From NCBI RefSeq assembly GCF_026625125.1, contig NZ_CP113097.1, forward strand, positions 1,736,001-1,800,000: a DNA stretch of 64,000 nt, in the 5' to 3' direction. A model generated the notes under the pieces. That model saw only the letters and a list, made by a program, of their open reading frames with translations, had not been told where the DNA came from and searched no databases. This DNA comes from Pseudomonas putida. Lineage in GTDB: Bacteria; Pseudomonadota; Gammaproteobacteria; Pseudomonadales; Pseudomonadaceae. The translations under genes were made by a program, and so were the position numbers. Position 1 is the first letter of the stretch, and each line of letters opens with the position of its first letter. Below, piece after piece: positions 44,815 to 53,806 of this stretch.

Positions 44815-45753
44815 TTACCCGCGCAGGGCTAGGTGCGGCCAGCTGTCTGCCACCAGAAACACCCGAGCCACTTCCTGCCAATCGCCATGCGGGCCGGGTT
44901 CGAGCCTGACCAGCATCTGTGCCGGTGCCTGCGGGTCAAGCAGCTCAAGCCATTGCGCGACCTGTGGCAGGGTCCAGACTTGATCGGCCTCGAACCTTGC
45001 CGGCGCCAGCCAGGCATGGCGGGGCAGGGGCTGCCAGCGCTGCGCCTCGGCCATTGCCCAATCCCGCCGGCGCAACCACCGCCCACGCAGGTGCTGCGGG
45101 TTGGCCCCCTCAGGCGATTCGGCGTGCCCGGGCCACGGATAGAATAGATACCCTGCCAGCCACAGGTGAGCCTGGACTTGGCCAATGCCCAGCCCTGCCA
45201 GCGCCGCACGGCTTTGCGCGTCGCCCGACATGGGCAACTGGTGCCCGGCCAGGTGCGCCAGCTTGGTGCCCAGCCGGTCATGGCAACCCGGGCCGAGCCA
45301 CTGCGCCGGGTCATGGCCTGGGCCGTCCGTGGGCCCCAGGTAAAGCTTTATGGCCAGCTCCAGGTGGTGGGTACCGTCGGCGTCGCGCAGCACAATGTCC
45401 AACTCGCCCAGCGTGCGCCCACTGCTGCGGATCGCCAGGTTGGCGGCCAGCAGCTCGACACCGGGCGCCTGGCCCAGGGCGAACTGCCACAGGCCTTCGT
45501 AATAAAGGCCCAGGCGCCGGCTGGTGCTGTTTGCCAGCCACTCACGCAGGGGCTGGTCGTCGGCATCCAGCGCCTGTAGCCAGTCTTTGAGGCGCTGCGG
45601 GTCTGCCGCCCAGGCGCTGCCTGCCAGCGGATGGCGCTGAGGGCAGGGCGGTGTGCTCAGCAGCGGTGGCGACAGCAGCGTCCAGGCCAGGTCGCGCACG
45701 GCGGGGCGGCGCAATTGGCGAGGCAGGTCATGGAGTTCAGCGAAAGGCATCAT
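44815..45753 (-). CDS. DUF1853 family protein
   Basis: A 312-residue protein of unknown function. The start at 45753 (MMPFAELHDLPRQLRRPAVRDLAWTLLSPPLL) is the natural N-terminus; the longer frame extends through the nadK leader on the other strand. Internal segments RRLGLYYEGLWQFAL, NLAIRSSGRTLGELDIVLRD and HHLELAIKLYLGP are rich in acidic residues arranged like a PD-(D/E)xK nuclease core (GELDIVL, then LELAIKLY). This resemblance is my reading, not an established function. No signal peptide. It is divergent from nadK, 88 bases apart, and 126 bases from the cytochrome b561 gene. Confidence 0.82.
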   Translation of the reverse strand: MMPFAELHDLPRQLRRPAVRDLAWTLLSPPLLSTPPCPQRHPLAGSAWAADPQRLKDWLQALDADDQPLREWLANSTSRRLGLYYEGLWQFALGQAPGVELLAANLAIRSSGRTLGELDIVLRDADGTHHLELAIKLYLGPTDGPGHDPAQWLGPGCHDRLGTKLAHLAGHQLPMSGDAQSRAALAGLGIGQVQAHLWLAGYLFYPWPGHAESPEGANPQHLRGRWLRRRDWAMAEAQRWQPLPRHAWLAPARFEADQVWTLPQVAQWLELLDPQAPAQMLVRLEPGPHGDWQEVARVFLVADSWPHLALRG

Positions 45754-45841
45754 GCTGCGAGCATAGCCGGTTTGCCGCTGCCCGGTCGTTTCGCCCATAA
45801 TCGCGGCATAGTCACCCGCCGCAGAGCCTTGCAGGAGCCCC

Positions 45842-46732
45842 ATGGAGCAATTTCGCAATATCGGTATCATCGGCCGCCTTGGCAGCTCGCAGGTGCTCGA
45901 CACCATTCGCCGACTGAAAAAATTCCTCCTCGAGCGCCACCTGCACGTGATCCTCGAGGACACCATTGCCGAAGTGCTGCCTGGCCACGGCCTGCAGACC
46001 TCCACGCGCAAGCTGTTGGGCGAAGTCTGTGACCTGGTCATCGTCGTCGGCGGTGACGGTAGCCTGCTCGGCGCCGCCCGTGCTTTGGCCCGGCACAACA
46101 TCCCGGTCCTGGGGATCAACCGCGGCAACCTGGGCTTTCTCACCGATATCCGCCCGGACGAGCTGGAAGAAAAGGTCGCTGCAGTGCTCGACGGCCACTA
46201 CCTGGTGGAAAACCGCTTCCTGCTTCAAGCCGAGGTGCGTCGCCACCACGAGGCCATCGGCCAGGGCGATGCGCTCAATGATGTGGTGCTGCATCCGGGC
46301 AAGTCGACGCGGATGATCGAGTTCGAGATCTACATCGACGGCCAGTTCGTCTGCAGCCAGAAGGCCGACGGCCTGATCGTCGCCACCCCGACCGGCTCGA
46401 CCGCCTACGCGCTGTCGGCTGGCGGCCCGATCATGCACCCCAAGCTCGACGCCATCGTCATCGTGCCCATGTACCCGCACACCCTGTCCGGCCGCCCGAT
46501 CGTGGTCGACGGCAACAGCGAGCTGAAGATCGTGGTGTCCAAGGACCTGCAGATCTACCCGCAGGTATCCTGCGACGGCCAGAACCACTTCACCTGTGCC
46601 CCCGGCGATACCATCACCGTGAGCAAGAAACCGCAGAAACTGCGCCTGATCCACCCGCTGGGCCACAACTACTACGAGGTCTGCCGCACCAAGCTCGGTT
46701 GGGGCAGTCGCTTGGGGGGCAGGGACGACTGA
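45842..46732 (+). CDS. nadK: NAD kinase
   Basis: NadK phosphorylates NAD+ with ATP to NADP+, the only route to NADP in the cell. The 296-residue length is typical. IVVGGDGSLLGAARAL carries the GGDG motif. INRGNLGFLTDI is the NE/D-type substrate loop, followed by VATPTGSTAYALSAGGPIMHP with the conserved PTGSTAY. GSRLGGRDD ends the protein. The stop overlaps the next gene's start by one base. It is the first gene of an overlapping run through the rhomboid gene. Confidence 0.97.
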   Translation: MEQFRNIGIIGRLGSSQVLDTIRRLKKFLLERHLHVILEDTIAEVLPGHGLQTSTRKLLGEVCDLVIVVGGDGSLLGAARALARHNIPVLGINRGNLGFLTDIRPDELEEKVAAVLDGHYLVENRFLLQAEVRRHHEAIGQGDALNDVVLHPGKSTRMIEFEIYIDGQFVCSQKADGLIVATPTGSTAYALSAGGPIMHPKLDAIVIVPMYPHTLSGRPIVVDGNSELKIVVSKDLQIYPQVSCDGQNHFTCAPGDTITVSKKPQKLRLIHPLGHNYYEVCRTKLGWGSRLGGRDD

Positions 46733-47703
46733 TGTTCGATCCGGCGCGAAGTTTCGACATCATCGGTGACGTGCATGGCTGTGCGCTGACCCTCGAACGC
46801 CTGCTCGACACCCTCGGCTACAAGCGTGTCGGCGGCGTCTGGTGCCACCCGCGGCGTCAGGCGCTGTTCCTTGGCGACATCGTCGACCGCGGCCCGCGTA
46901 TCCGGGAGGCGCTGCACATCGTCCACGACATGGTCGAGGCCGGCCAGGCCTTCTGCATCATGGGCAACCATGAGTACAACGCCCTGGGCTGGGTAACCCC
47001 GGCGCTGCCCGGCAGCGGCAAGGCCTATGTGCGTGAGCACACCCCACGCCACGCCCGCCTGATCGACGAGACCCTGACCCAGTTCGCCCACCACCCCGGT
47101 GACTGGCACGATTTTCTGCAGTGGTTCTACGACATGCCGCTGTTCCTCGACGCCGGGCGGTTCCGCTTGGTGCATGCCTGCTGGGACCCGCGGCTGATCG
47201 ACCCGTTGCGCCAGCAATACCCGGACGGGCGCATCGACGAGCACTTCATCCAGGCCTCGGCCGTGCCCGGCAGCTTCGCCTCCACGGTCTGCAACCGTCT
47301 GTTGCGCGGCACCGACATGCGCCTGCCGGACGGCCTGACACTGACCGGCGGCGATGGCCTGACCCGCGCCTTCTTCCGGACCAAGTTCTGGGAAGAAGAC
47401 CCGAAGACCTACGGCGATATCGTCTTCCAACCGGACGCGCTGCCCGATGAGGTCGCCCGCACGCCGCTCAGCCACACCGAGAAGAATGCCTTGCTACGCT
47501 ATGGCGAAGAGGAGCCGCTGCTGTTCGTCGGCCATTACTGGCGCAGCGGCCGCCCGGCACCGATACGCCCCAACCTGGCCTGCCTGGACTACAGTGCGGT
47601 GCTGTACGGCAAGCTGGCGGCCTATCGGCTGGATGATGAAACCCGGATCGACCCGCACAAGTTCGTCTGGGTCGACGTCGATCGACCGCAGGCCAATCAA
47701 TGA
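46732..47703 (+). CDS. Metallophosphoesterase, ApaH/PrpE-like
   Basis: A 323-residue calcineurin-type phosphoesterase. FDIIGDVHGCALTLERLL, LFLGDIVDRGPR and IMGNHEYNALGW are the three metal-binding motifs (GDxHG, GDxxDRG, GNHE), all intact. Near the end LLFVGHYWRSG supplies the GH motif. It should be a two-metal phosphatase acting on a nucleotide or phosphoprotein; the substrate is not determined. The ATG shares a base with the nadK stop and its own stop overlaps the rhomboid start by four bases, so these genes are translationally coupled. Confidence 0.9.
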   Translation: MFDPARSFDIIGDVHGCALTLERLLDTLGYKRVGGVWCHPRRQALFLGDIVDRGPRIREALHIVHDMVEAGQAFCIMGNHEYNALGWVTPALPGSGKAYVREHTPRHARLIDETLTQFAHHPGDWHDFLQWFYDMPLFLDAGRFRLVHACWDPRLIDPLRQQYPDGRIDEHFIQASAVPGSFASTVCNRLLRGTDMRLPDGLTLTGGDGLTRAFFRTKFWEEDPKTYGDIVFQPDALPDEVARTPLSHTEKNALLRYGEEEPLLFVGHYWRSGRPAPIRPNLACLDYSAVLYGKLAAYRLDDETRIDPHKFVWVDVDRPQANQ

Positions 47704-48578
47704 ATATCGTCGAAGTGATACGCCTGCCGCTGTCGGTCGACCTCAGCGGCTTCGTCCACCTGTTGCAGCGCCTGCAGGTGCCGCACCGGGTCAGCGAAGA
47801 AGGCGAGGTGCAGGTGCTCTGGGCCCCGGAAACCATGGCTGAAGATGTTCTTCAGCTGTACCAGCGCTACCCTGACGGCAATGCTGATGTCGAGCTTGCG
47901 CAGCCGCCTGTGGGCGCTGGCTCGCCGGCGAAAGGGCCGACCCTGGCCGAGCAGGCGAAAGCCTGCAAGGTAACCGCCGCCGTCCTTTTCCTGTGCCTGA
48001 TCGTCGCCGGCCTGACCGGCCTGGGCGATAACCTCACCACCATCAGCTGGTTCACCTTCCTCGACTACCGCGTCCAGGGTGAATACCTGCACTTCACCCC
48101 GCTGGCCCAGGGCCTCGCCGAAGGCCAATGGTGGCGCCTGGTGTCGCCGATGCTGCTGCATTTCGGCGTCCTGCACCTGGCCATGAACGGCATGTGGTAC
48201 TGGGAACTGGGCAAACGCATCGAACTGCGCCAGGGCCCTTGGGCGCTGGCTGGCCTGACCTTGCTGTTCAGCCTGGTATCCAACCTTGCCCAGCACTACA
48301 CCAGTGGCCCGAGCCTGTTCGGCGGCCTGTCCGGGGTGCTGTACGGCTTGCTCGGGCATGTCTGGCTGTACCAGTGGCTGGCGCCCAACCCACACTTCAG
48401 CCTGCCCAAGGGCGTGCTGGTGATGATGCTCATCTGGCTGGTCATTTGCCTGACCGGTGTGGTCGGCCAACTCGGTTTTGGCCAGATCGCCAACGCCGCG
48501 CACGTCGGCGGGCTGCTCATCGGATGCCTGACGGGCCTCTTGGGTGGTGCGCTGGCGCGGCGTAAACTGTCCGCTTGA
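47700..48578 (+). CDS. Rhomboid family intramembrane serine protease, GlpG-like
   Basis: A 292-residue inner-membrane protease that cuts within membrane helices. The N-terminal ~65 residues form the cytoplasmic GlpG-type domain. Six membrane segments follow. MLLHFGVLHLAMNGMWYW gives the His and Asn of the HxxxN oxyanion site. GGLSGVLYGLLGHVW contains the nucleophile Ser (GxSG). IANAAHVGGLLIGCLTG holds the catalytic His. All key residues are intact. It is coupled to the metallophosphatase gene upstream, and yeaC follows after 13 bases. Confidence 0.93.
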   Translation: MNIVEVIRLPLSVDLSGFVHLLQRLQVPHRVSEEGEVQVLWAPETMAEDVLQLYQRYPDGNADVELAQPPVGAGSPAKGPTLAEQAKACKVTAAVLFLCLIVAGLTGLGDNLTTISWFTFLDYRVQGEYLHFTPLAQGLAEGQWWRLVSPMLLHFGVLHLAMNGMWYWELGKRIELRQGPWALAGLTLLFSLVSNLAQHYTSGPSLFGGLSGVLYGLLGHVWLYQWLAPNPHFSLPKGVLVMMLIWLVICLTGVVGQLGFGQIANAAHVGGLLIGCLTGLLGGALARRKLSA

Positions 48579-48591
48579 TTTAGGAGACGCT

Positions 48592-48852
48592 ATGTCCACG
48601 TTCGCGCAAATGATCGAAAACATCACGCCGGAAATCTACGAAAGCCTGAAAACGGCCGTGGAGATCGGCAAATGGTCCGATGGCCGCAAGCTCACCGCCG
48701 AGCAGAAGGAGCTGTCGCTGCAGGCGGTGATCGCCTGGGAGATGAAGAACCTGCCAGAAGACCAGCGTACCGGCTACATGGGGCCTCAGGAGTGCGCATC
48801 GAAGTCTGCGCCGATCCCTAACATTCTGTTCAAGTCGGACTCGGTACATTGA
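48592..48852 (+). CDS. yeaC: YeaC family protein (DUF1315)
   Basis: An 86-residue conserved protein of unknown function. MSTFAQMIENITPEIYESLKTAVEIGKWSDGRKLT is the family's N-terminus, and VIAWEMKNLPEDQRTGYM its central signature. No signal or membrane segment. TAGGAGACGCT precedes the ATG at 48592. Its stop overlaps the TTG start of the DUF2797 gene by four bases, so the two are coupled. YeaC-DUF2797 adjacency is a frequent pairing in gamma-proteobacteria as far as I recall. Confidence 0.9.
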   Translation: MSTFAQMIENITPEIYESLKTAVEIGKWSDGRKLTAEQKELSLQAVIAWEMKNLPEDQRTGYMGPQECASKSAPIPNILFKSDSVH

Positions 48853-49679
48853 TCGAACTCGCTCGTGGCTCATTGAGCAAGATGGCGGTAAGCCTGGAAG
48901 CACCCGTGGTGCAGTACAGTTTTCGCCTGGATGACACCCAGGTGCCGGTCAACCCGCTGATCGGCCAGACCCTGCGCCTGCACTACCTCGGCGCCATTCA
49001 CTGCAGCCATTGCGGCAAACGCACCAAGACCAGCTTCAGCCAGGGTTACTGCTACCCCTGCATGACCAAGCTGGCCCAGTGCGACATGTGCATCATGGCG
49101 CCGGAACACTGCCACTACGACGCCGGCACCTGCCGCGAGCCGTCCTGGGGCGAGCAGTTCTGCATGACCGATCACGTGGTCTACCTGGCCAACTCGTCCG
49201 GGGTCAAGGTTGGCATCACCCGCGCTACGCAGTTGCCCACCCGCTGGCTTGACCAGGGGGCGAGCCAGGCGCTGCCGATCATGCGTGTGGCGACCCGCCA
49301 GCAATCGGGCCTGGTCGAAGACGTATTGCGCAGCCAGGTGCCGGACCGCACCAACTGGCGCGCGCTGCTCAAGGGCGATGCCGAAGTGCTCGACCTGGTG
49401 GCCATTCGCGAGCAGCTCTTCGATGCCTGCGCCGATGGCCTGCGCGACCTGCAGGCGCGCTTCGGCCTGCAGGCGATCCAGCCGCTGCCCGATGCCGAAG
49501 TGGTGCACATGAAATACCCGGTCCATGCCTACCCGAAAAAGATCGTCAGTTTCAACCTCGACAAGGACCCGGTGGTGGAAGGCACGCTGCTGGGCATCAA
49601 GGGGCAGTACCTGATCTTCGATACCGGCGTGATCAATATTCGCAAGTACACGGCCTACCAGTTGGCCGTGCTCCAGTAA
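48849..49679 (+). CDS. DUF2797 family Cys-rich protein
   Basis: A 276-residue cytoplasmic protein of unknown function. The N-terminal part has a Cys/His cluster, probably metal-binding: IHCSHCGKRTKTSFSQGYCYPCMTKLAQCDMCIMAPEHCHYDAGTC, then GEQFC, with at least nine Cys. The middle, VVYLANSSGVKVGITRATQLPTRWLDQGA, resembles a GIY-YIG fold strand-turn (YLANSxxxKVGITR), which suggests a nuclease relative but is not proof. The TTG at 48849 overlaps the yeaC stop. An ATG at 48882 (MAVSLEAPV) is an alternative start. pepN follows after 13 bases. Confidence 0.85.
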   Translation: MIELARGSLSKMAVSLEAPVVQYSFRLDDTQVPVNPLIGQTLRLHYLGAIHCSHCGKRTKTSFSQGYCYPCMTKLAQCDMCIMAPEHCHYDAGTCREPSWGEQFCMTDHVVYLANSSGVKVGITRATQLPTRWLDQGASQALPIMRVATRQQSGLVEDVLRSQVPDRTNWRALLKGDAEVLDLVAIREQLFDACADGLRDLQARFGLQAIQPLPDAEVVHMKYPVHAYPKKIVSFNLDKDPVVEGTLLGIKGQYLIFDTGVINIRKYTAYQLAVLQ

Positions 49680-49692
49680 AAAGGACCTGCAC

Positions 49693-52350
49693 ATGCGTAC
49701 CGAACAACCGCAAGTGATCTACCTCAAGGACTACCAGGCGCCCGATTACCTGATCGACGAGACGCACCTGACCTTCAAGCTGTTCGAGGACCACACGCTG
49801 GTCCATGCGCAACTGGTCATGCGCCGCAACCCGGCACGCGGTGCCGGCCTGCCGCCACTGGTGCTCGACGGCCAGCAGCTCGAACTGCTGCGCGCCTCGC
49901 TGGACGATCAGCAACTGCAGGCCAGCGACTACCAGCTCGAAGCCGACAGCCTGACGCTGCACCCCAAGGCCGAGCGTTTCACCCTGGACACCAGCGTCAA
50001 GATCCACCCCGAGAGCAACACCGCGCTGGAAGGCCTGTACAAGTCCGGCAAGATGTTCTGCACACAGTGTGAGGCCGAGGGGTTCCGCAAGATCACCTAC
50101 TACCTCGACCGCCCGGACGTGATGAGCACCTTCACCACCACGGTGATCGCCGAGCAGCATCGCTACCCGGTGCTGCTGTCCAACGGCAACCCGATCGGCA
50201 GTGGGCCGGCTGAAGATGGCCGTCACTGGGCGACCTGGGAAGACCCGTTCATGAAACCGGCCTACCTGTTCGCGCTGGTGGCCGGTGACCTGTGGTGCGT
50301 CGAGGACACCTTCGTGCGCCAGTCCGGGCGCGATGTGACCCTGCGCATCTATGTCGAACCCGAGAACATCGACAAGTGCGACCACGCCATGGTCAGCCTG
50401 AAGAAGTCCATGCGCTGGGATGAGGAAGTCTATGGCCGCGAATACGACCTGGACATCTTCATGATCGTCGCGGTCAACGACTTCAACATGGGCGCCATGG
50501 AAAACAAGGGCCTGAACATCTTCAACTCCAGCTGCGTACTGGCCCGCGCCGAAACCGCCACCGATGCTGCCCACCAGCGGGTCGAGGGTGTGGTTGCCCA
50601 CGAGTATTTCCACAACTGGTCGGGCAACCGCGTGACCTGCCGCGACTGGTTCCAGCTGTCGCTCAAGGAAGGCTTTACGGTGTTCCGCGATGCCGAATTC
50701 AGCGCTGACATGAACTCGCGCACGGTCAAGCGCATCGAGGACGTCGCCTACCTGCGGACCCACCAGTTCGCCGAAGACGCAGGGCCCATGGCCCACCCGG
50801 TGCGCCCGGACAGCTTCATCGAGATTTCCAACTTCTACACCCTGACCGTGTACGAGAAGGGCGCCGAAGTGGTGCGCATGGTCCGTACCCTGCTGGGCGC
50901 CGAGGGTTTCCGCAAGGGCAGCGACCTGTACTTCGAACGCCATGATGGCCAGGCGGTCACCACCGACGATTTCATCAAGGCCATGGAAGACGCCAACGGC
51001 GTCGACTTCACCCAGTTCAAGCGCTGGTACAGCCAGGCGGGCACCCCGCGCCTGGAGGTCAGCGAGGTCTACGACGCCACGGCACACACCTACAGCCTGA
51101 CCTTCCGCCAGAGCTGCCCGCAGACGCCGGACAAGGCCGAGAAGCTGCCGTTCGTGATCCCGGTCGAGCTGGGCCTGCTCGATGCCGAGGGCAACGACCT
51201 GCCTCTGCGCCTGGCCGGTGAGGCCGCCGCGGTGGGCACTGCCCGCGTGCTGTCGGTGACCGAGGCTGAGCAGACCTTCACGTTCGAAGGTATCCAGGCC
51301 AAGCCGCTGCCATCGCTGCTGCGCGGCTTCAGTGCGCCGGTGAAGCTGAGCTTCCCGTACGACCGGGACCAGCTGATGTTCCTGATGCAGCACGACAGCG
51401 ATGGCTTCAACCGCTGGGAAGCGGGCCAGCAGTTGGCTGTACAGGTGCTGCAGGAACTGATCGGCCAGCATCAGCGTGGTGAAGCGCTGCAGCTTGACCA
51501 ACGCCTGATCACGGCACTGGGCACAGTGCTGGGCAACGAATCCCTGGACGCCGCGATGGTTTCCGAGATGCTGTCGCTGCCGGGCGAAGCCTACCTGACC
51601 GAGATCAGCCAGGTGGCCGATGTCGACGCGATCCACGCGGCACGCGAGTTCGCCCGCCGGCAGATCGCCGAGCAGCTGTTCGATGGCCTGTGGGCGCGCT
51701 ACCAGGCGCACCGCGAGGTGTCGCGCACCACCGCCTACGTCGCCGCGGCCGAGCACTTCGCCCGTCGCAGCCTGCAGAACATCGCCCTGTCGTACCTGAT
51801 GCTCAGCGGTAAGGCGCAGGTGCTGGAAGCGACCCTGGAGCAGTTCGAGCACTGCGACAACATGACCGAGCGCCTGACCGCGCTGGCCGTGCTGGTCAAC
51901 TCGCCGTTCGAGGCGGAGCGCGCCAAGGCGCTGGAAACCTTTGCCGAGCACTTCAAGGACAACCCGCTGGTCATGGACCAGTGGTTCAGTGTGCAGGCAG
52001 CCAGCACGCTGCCCGGCGGGCTGGCGCGGGTCAAAGCGCTCATGCAGCACCCGGCGTTCACCTTGAAGAACCCGAACAAGGTACGGGCGCTGATCGGTGC
52101 CTTTGCCGGGCAGAACCTGGTCAACTTCCATGCCGCCGATGGCTCGGGCTATCGCTTCCTGGCGGACCTGGTGATCGAGCTCAATGCGCTGAACCCGCAG
52201 ATCGCTTCGCGTCAACTGGCGCCGCTGACCCGCTGGCGCAAGTATGACGACGCGCGTCAGGCGTTGATGAAGGTTGAACTGGAGCGGATTCTCGCTTCCG
52301 GGGCGCTGTCCAGTGATGTGTATGAGGTGGTGAGCAAAAGCTTGGCGTGA
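49693..52350 (+). CDS. pepN: Aminopeptidase N
   Basis: A zinc M1-family aminopeptidase that removes N-terminal residues from peptides in the cytoplasm. The 885-residue length is typical. GAMEN (267-271) binds the substrate amino end. HEYFHNW gives zinc ligands His303 and His307 with catalytic Glu304, and Glu326 in LKEGFTVF is the third ligand. YEKGAEVVRMV supplies the transition-state Tyr. The C-terminal helical domain completes the bacterial PepN form. AAAAAGGACCTGCAC precedes the ATG. It closes the run from nadK. Confidence 0.97.
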   Translation: MRTEQPQVIYLKDYQAPDYLIDETHLTFKLFEDHTLVHAQLVMRRNPARGAGLPPLVLDGQQLELLRASLDDQQLQASDYQLEADSLTLHPKAERFTLDTSVKIHPESNTALEGLYKSGKMFCTQCEAEGFRKITYYLDRPDVMSTFTTTVIAEQHRYPVLLSNGNPIGSGPAEDGRHWATWEDPFMKPAYLFALVAGDLWCVEDTFVRQSGRDVTLRIYVEPENIDKCDHAMVSLKKSMRWDEEVYGREYDLDIFMIVAVNDFNMGAMENKGLNIFNSSCVLARAETATDAAHQRVEGVVAHEYFHNWSGNRVTCRDWFQLSLKEGFTVFRDAEFSADMNSRTVKRIEDVAYLRTHQFAEDAGPMAHPVRPDSFIEISNFYTLTVYEKGAEVVRMVRTLLGAEGFRKGSDLYFERHDGQAVTTDDFIKAMEDANGVDFTQFKRWYSQAGTPRLEVSEVYDATAHTYSLTFRQSCPQTPDKAEKLPFVIPVELGLLDAEGNDLPLRLAGEAAAVGTARVLSVTEAEQTFTFEGIQAKPLPSLLRGFSAPVKLSFPYDRDQLMFLMQHDSDGFNRWEAGQQLAVQVLQELIGQHQRGEALQLDQRLITALGTVLGNESLDAAMVSEMLSLPGEAYLTEISQVADVDAIHAAREFARRQIAEQLFDGLWARYQAHREVSRTTAYVAAAEHFARRSLQNIALSYLMLSGKAQVLEATLEQFEHCDNMTERLTALAVLVNSPFEAERAKALETFAEHFKDNPLVMDQWFSVQAASTLPGGLARVKALMQHPAFTLKNPNKVRALIGAFAGQNLVNFHAADGSGYRFLADLVIELNALNPQIASRQLAPLTRWRKYDDARQALMKVELERILASGALSSDVYEVVSKSLA

Positions 52351-52366
52351 AGCCTTGGCTGCCCCA

Positions 52367-52404
52367 CAAGTGATGCACATGGCTTCAGTGCGGTGCATCA
52401 CTTG
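52367..52404. repeat. Perfect 12-bp inverted repeat after pepN
   Basis: CAAGTGATGCAC (52367-52378) and GTGCATCACTTG (52393-52404) with a 14-base loop. No T-run follows in either direction, so a transcript-stabilising stem or a protein site is as likely as a terminator. Confidence 0.75.
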
Positions 52405-52462
52405 GGCGTGCGACTGTCTTGCCAGCGATCCAGTGCAGCGGTGAATGGCACCGGCTTCACCG

Positions 52463-52600
52463 GTGATCGCCGGCAAGCCGGTTCCCACAGGGAGTTGGAC
52501 CGGCTTTTAGAAATTGGGCAAGAAGGTTGCTTCCACAGGCAAAGCGCAGCCTGAAGAACTGCGCGATCGTGGTGGGAGCCGGCTTGCCGGCGATTGGGCT
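52463..52600. repeat. Widely spaced inverted pair of REP-type elements
   Basis: GATCGCCGGCAAGCCGGTTC (from 52463) faces GAGCCGGCTTGCCGGCGATT (from 52577) about 100 bases away. Between them is TTGCTTCCACAGGCAAAGCG, a diverged palindrome of the same style. Confidence 0.65.
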
Positions 52601-52765
52601 GTGCAACAGCCCCCTTTCTGGTTAACAAAACATAACGTCCCGCTCGTTGTGTTCCCGCAATCATCCCCGCTACGATGGCCCGAAGCTATTGCAGGCCTCT
52701 ACTACAGGGTTTTCGCAGTACCTGCAAGGCACAGACCCACCAAGAACAACAAACAGGGGATGGTC

Positions 52766-53806
52766 ATGAGGGAGCGGGTGATGACGCATGCCAGGCGCAG
52801 TGCCTGGCCGTTGGCGGCCAGCGCAATGCTGGCGCTGGCACTGGCGATGTGGGCGGGGAGCACGCAGGCCGCCGCTGCCCAGGAGTATTCCACCGAATCG
52901 GCAAAGGCCAGCCAGAGCCTGCTGATCGACGCCGCTCATGCTGGCAAGCGCCTGGTGGTGGTGGGCGATCGCGGCCACATTCTGTTCTCCGATGACCAGG
53001 GCAAGACCTGGACCCAAGCGCGGGTGCCTACGCGGCAATTGCTCACCGCAGTGTTCTTCATCGACGACAAGCGTGGCTGGGCAGTCGGGCACGACGCGCA
53101 GATTCTCGCCAGCAACGACGGCGGTGCGACCTGGAGCAAGCAGTTCGAAGACCTTGCCCGTGAAGCCCCGCTGCTCGATGCCACTTTCCTCGATGCCCAG
53201 CACGGCTTTGCCGTAGGCGCCTACGGTGCATTGCTGGAAACCCGCGACGGCGGCCAGCACTGGCAGGACGTCGCCGAGCGCCTGGACAACCCCGACCAGA
53301 TGCACCTCAACGGTATTGCCCAGATCAGGGATGCCGGCCTGTTCATCGTCGGCGAGCAGGGCAGCATGTTCCGCTCCAGTGACAGCGGGCAGAGCTGGAG
53401 CAAGGTCGACGGGCCCTACGAGGGCTCGCTGTTCGGCGTGATCGGCACCGCCCAGCCGCAGACGTTGTTGGCCTATGGCCTGCGCGGCAACCTGTTCCGC
53501 TCCACGGACTTCGGCGACAGCTGGCAGCCGATCGAACTCAAGGCTGCACGCGGCAACCTCGAATTCGGCCTGGCCAGCGCTACGCTTCTGGATGATGGCA
53601 GCCTGGTATTGGTCGGTAATGGCGGCAGCGTGCTGCGCAGTATCGATGACGGGAAGCGCTTCACGGTCTACAACCGCGCCGACCGTATCGCTTTGGCCGG
53701 CGTCAGCGGCCTGGCCAATGGTGGCTTGCTGCTGGTAGGGCAGGGTGGTGTCCACCTGGCCACCGCTGAAGGAGCCGACCAGGCAGCCCAGGAGCCTCGC
53801 CCATGA
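52766..53806 (+). CDS. YCF48/BNR-repeat exported beta-propeller protein
   Basis: A 346-residue exported protein with a probable beta-propeller fold. The signal peptide has SAWPLAASAMLALALAMWAGSTQA, cut before AAAQEY. Then come at least five repeats of a strand-turn with the Asp-box: SDDQGKTWTQ, SNDGGATWSKQ, TRDGGQHWQD, SSDSGQSWSK and STDFGDSWQP. The plant and cyanobacterial YCF48 proteins assemble photosystem II, which is irrelevant here. In gamma-proteobacteria such proteins sit next to RND/MMPL exporters, as here (overlap of four bases), often in catabolic or hydrophobic-compound gene clusters. A partner role for the exporter is inference. Starts at 52760 and 52781 are also possible. Confidence 0.85.
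   Translation: MRERVMTHARRSAWPLAASAMLALALAMWAGSTQAAAAQEYSTESAKASQSLLIDAAHAGKRLVVVGDRGHILFSDDQGKTWTQARVPTRQLLTAVFFIDDKRGWAVGHDAQILASNDGGATWSKQFEDLAREAPLLDATFLDAQHGFAVGAYGALLETRDGGQHWQDVAERLDNPDQMHLNGIAQIRDAGLFIVGEQGSMFRSSDSGQSWSKVDGPYEGSLFGVIGTAQPQTLLAYGLRGNLFRSTDFGDSWQPIELKAARGNLEFGLASATLLDDGSLVLVGNGGSVLRSIDDGKRFTVYNRADRIALAGVSGLANGGLLLVGQGGVHLATAEGADQAAQEPRP

Larger units (their letters stand above)
52351..52765. other. Intergenic region after pepN
   Basis: About 415 bases. It holds a 12-bp inverted repeat (52367-52404) and a widely spaced inverted pair of REP-type elements (52463-52600). The open frames across it, in both directions, have no family resemblance. The last ~60 bases contain the ribosome-binding region of the YCF48-type gene. 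Confidence 0.6.

Noticed and set aside
49633..52488. A 951-residue minus-strand frame opposite pepN.
   Set aside because: pepN carries all zinc and GAMEN motifs on the plus strand. The antisense frame has low-complexity composition and no start context.
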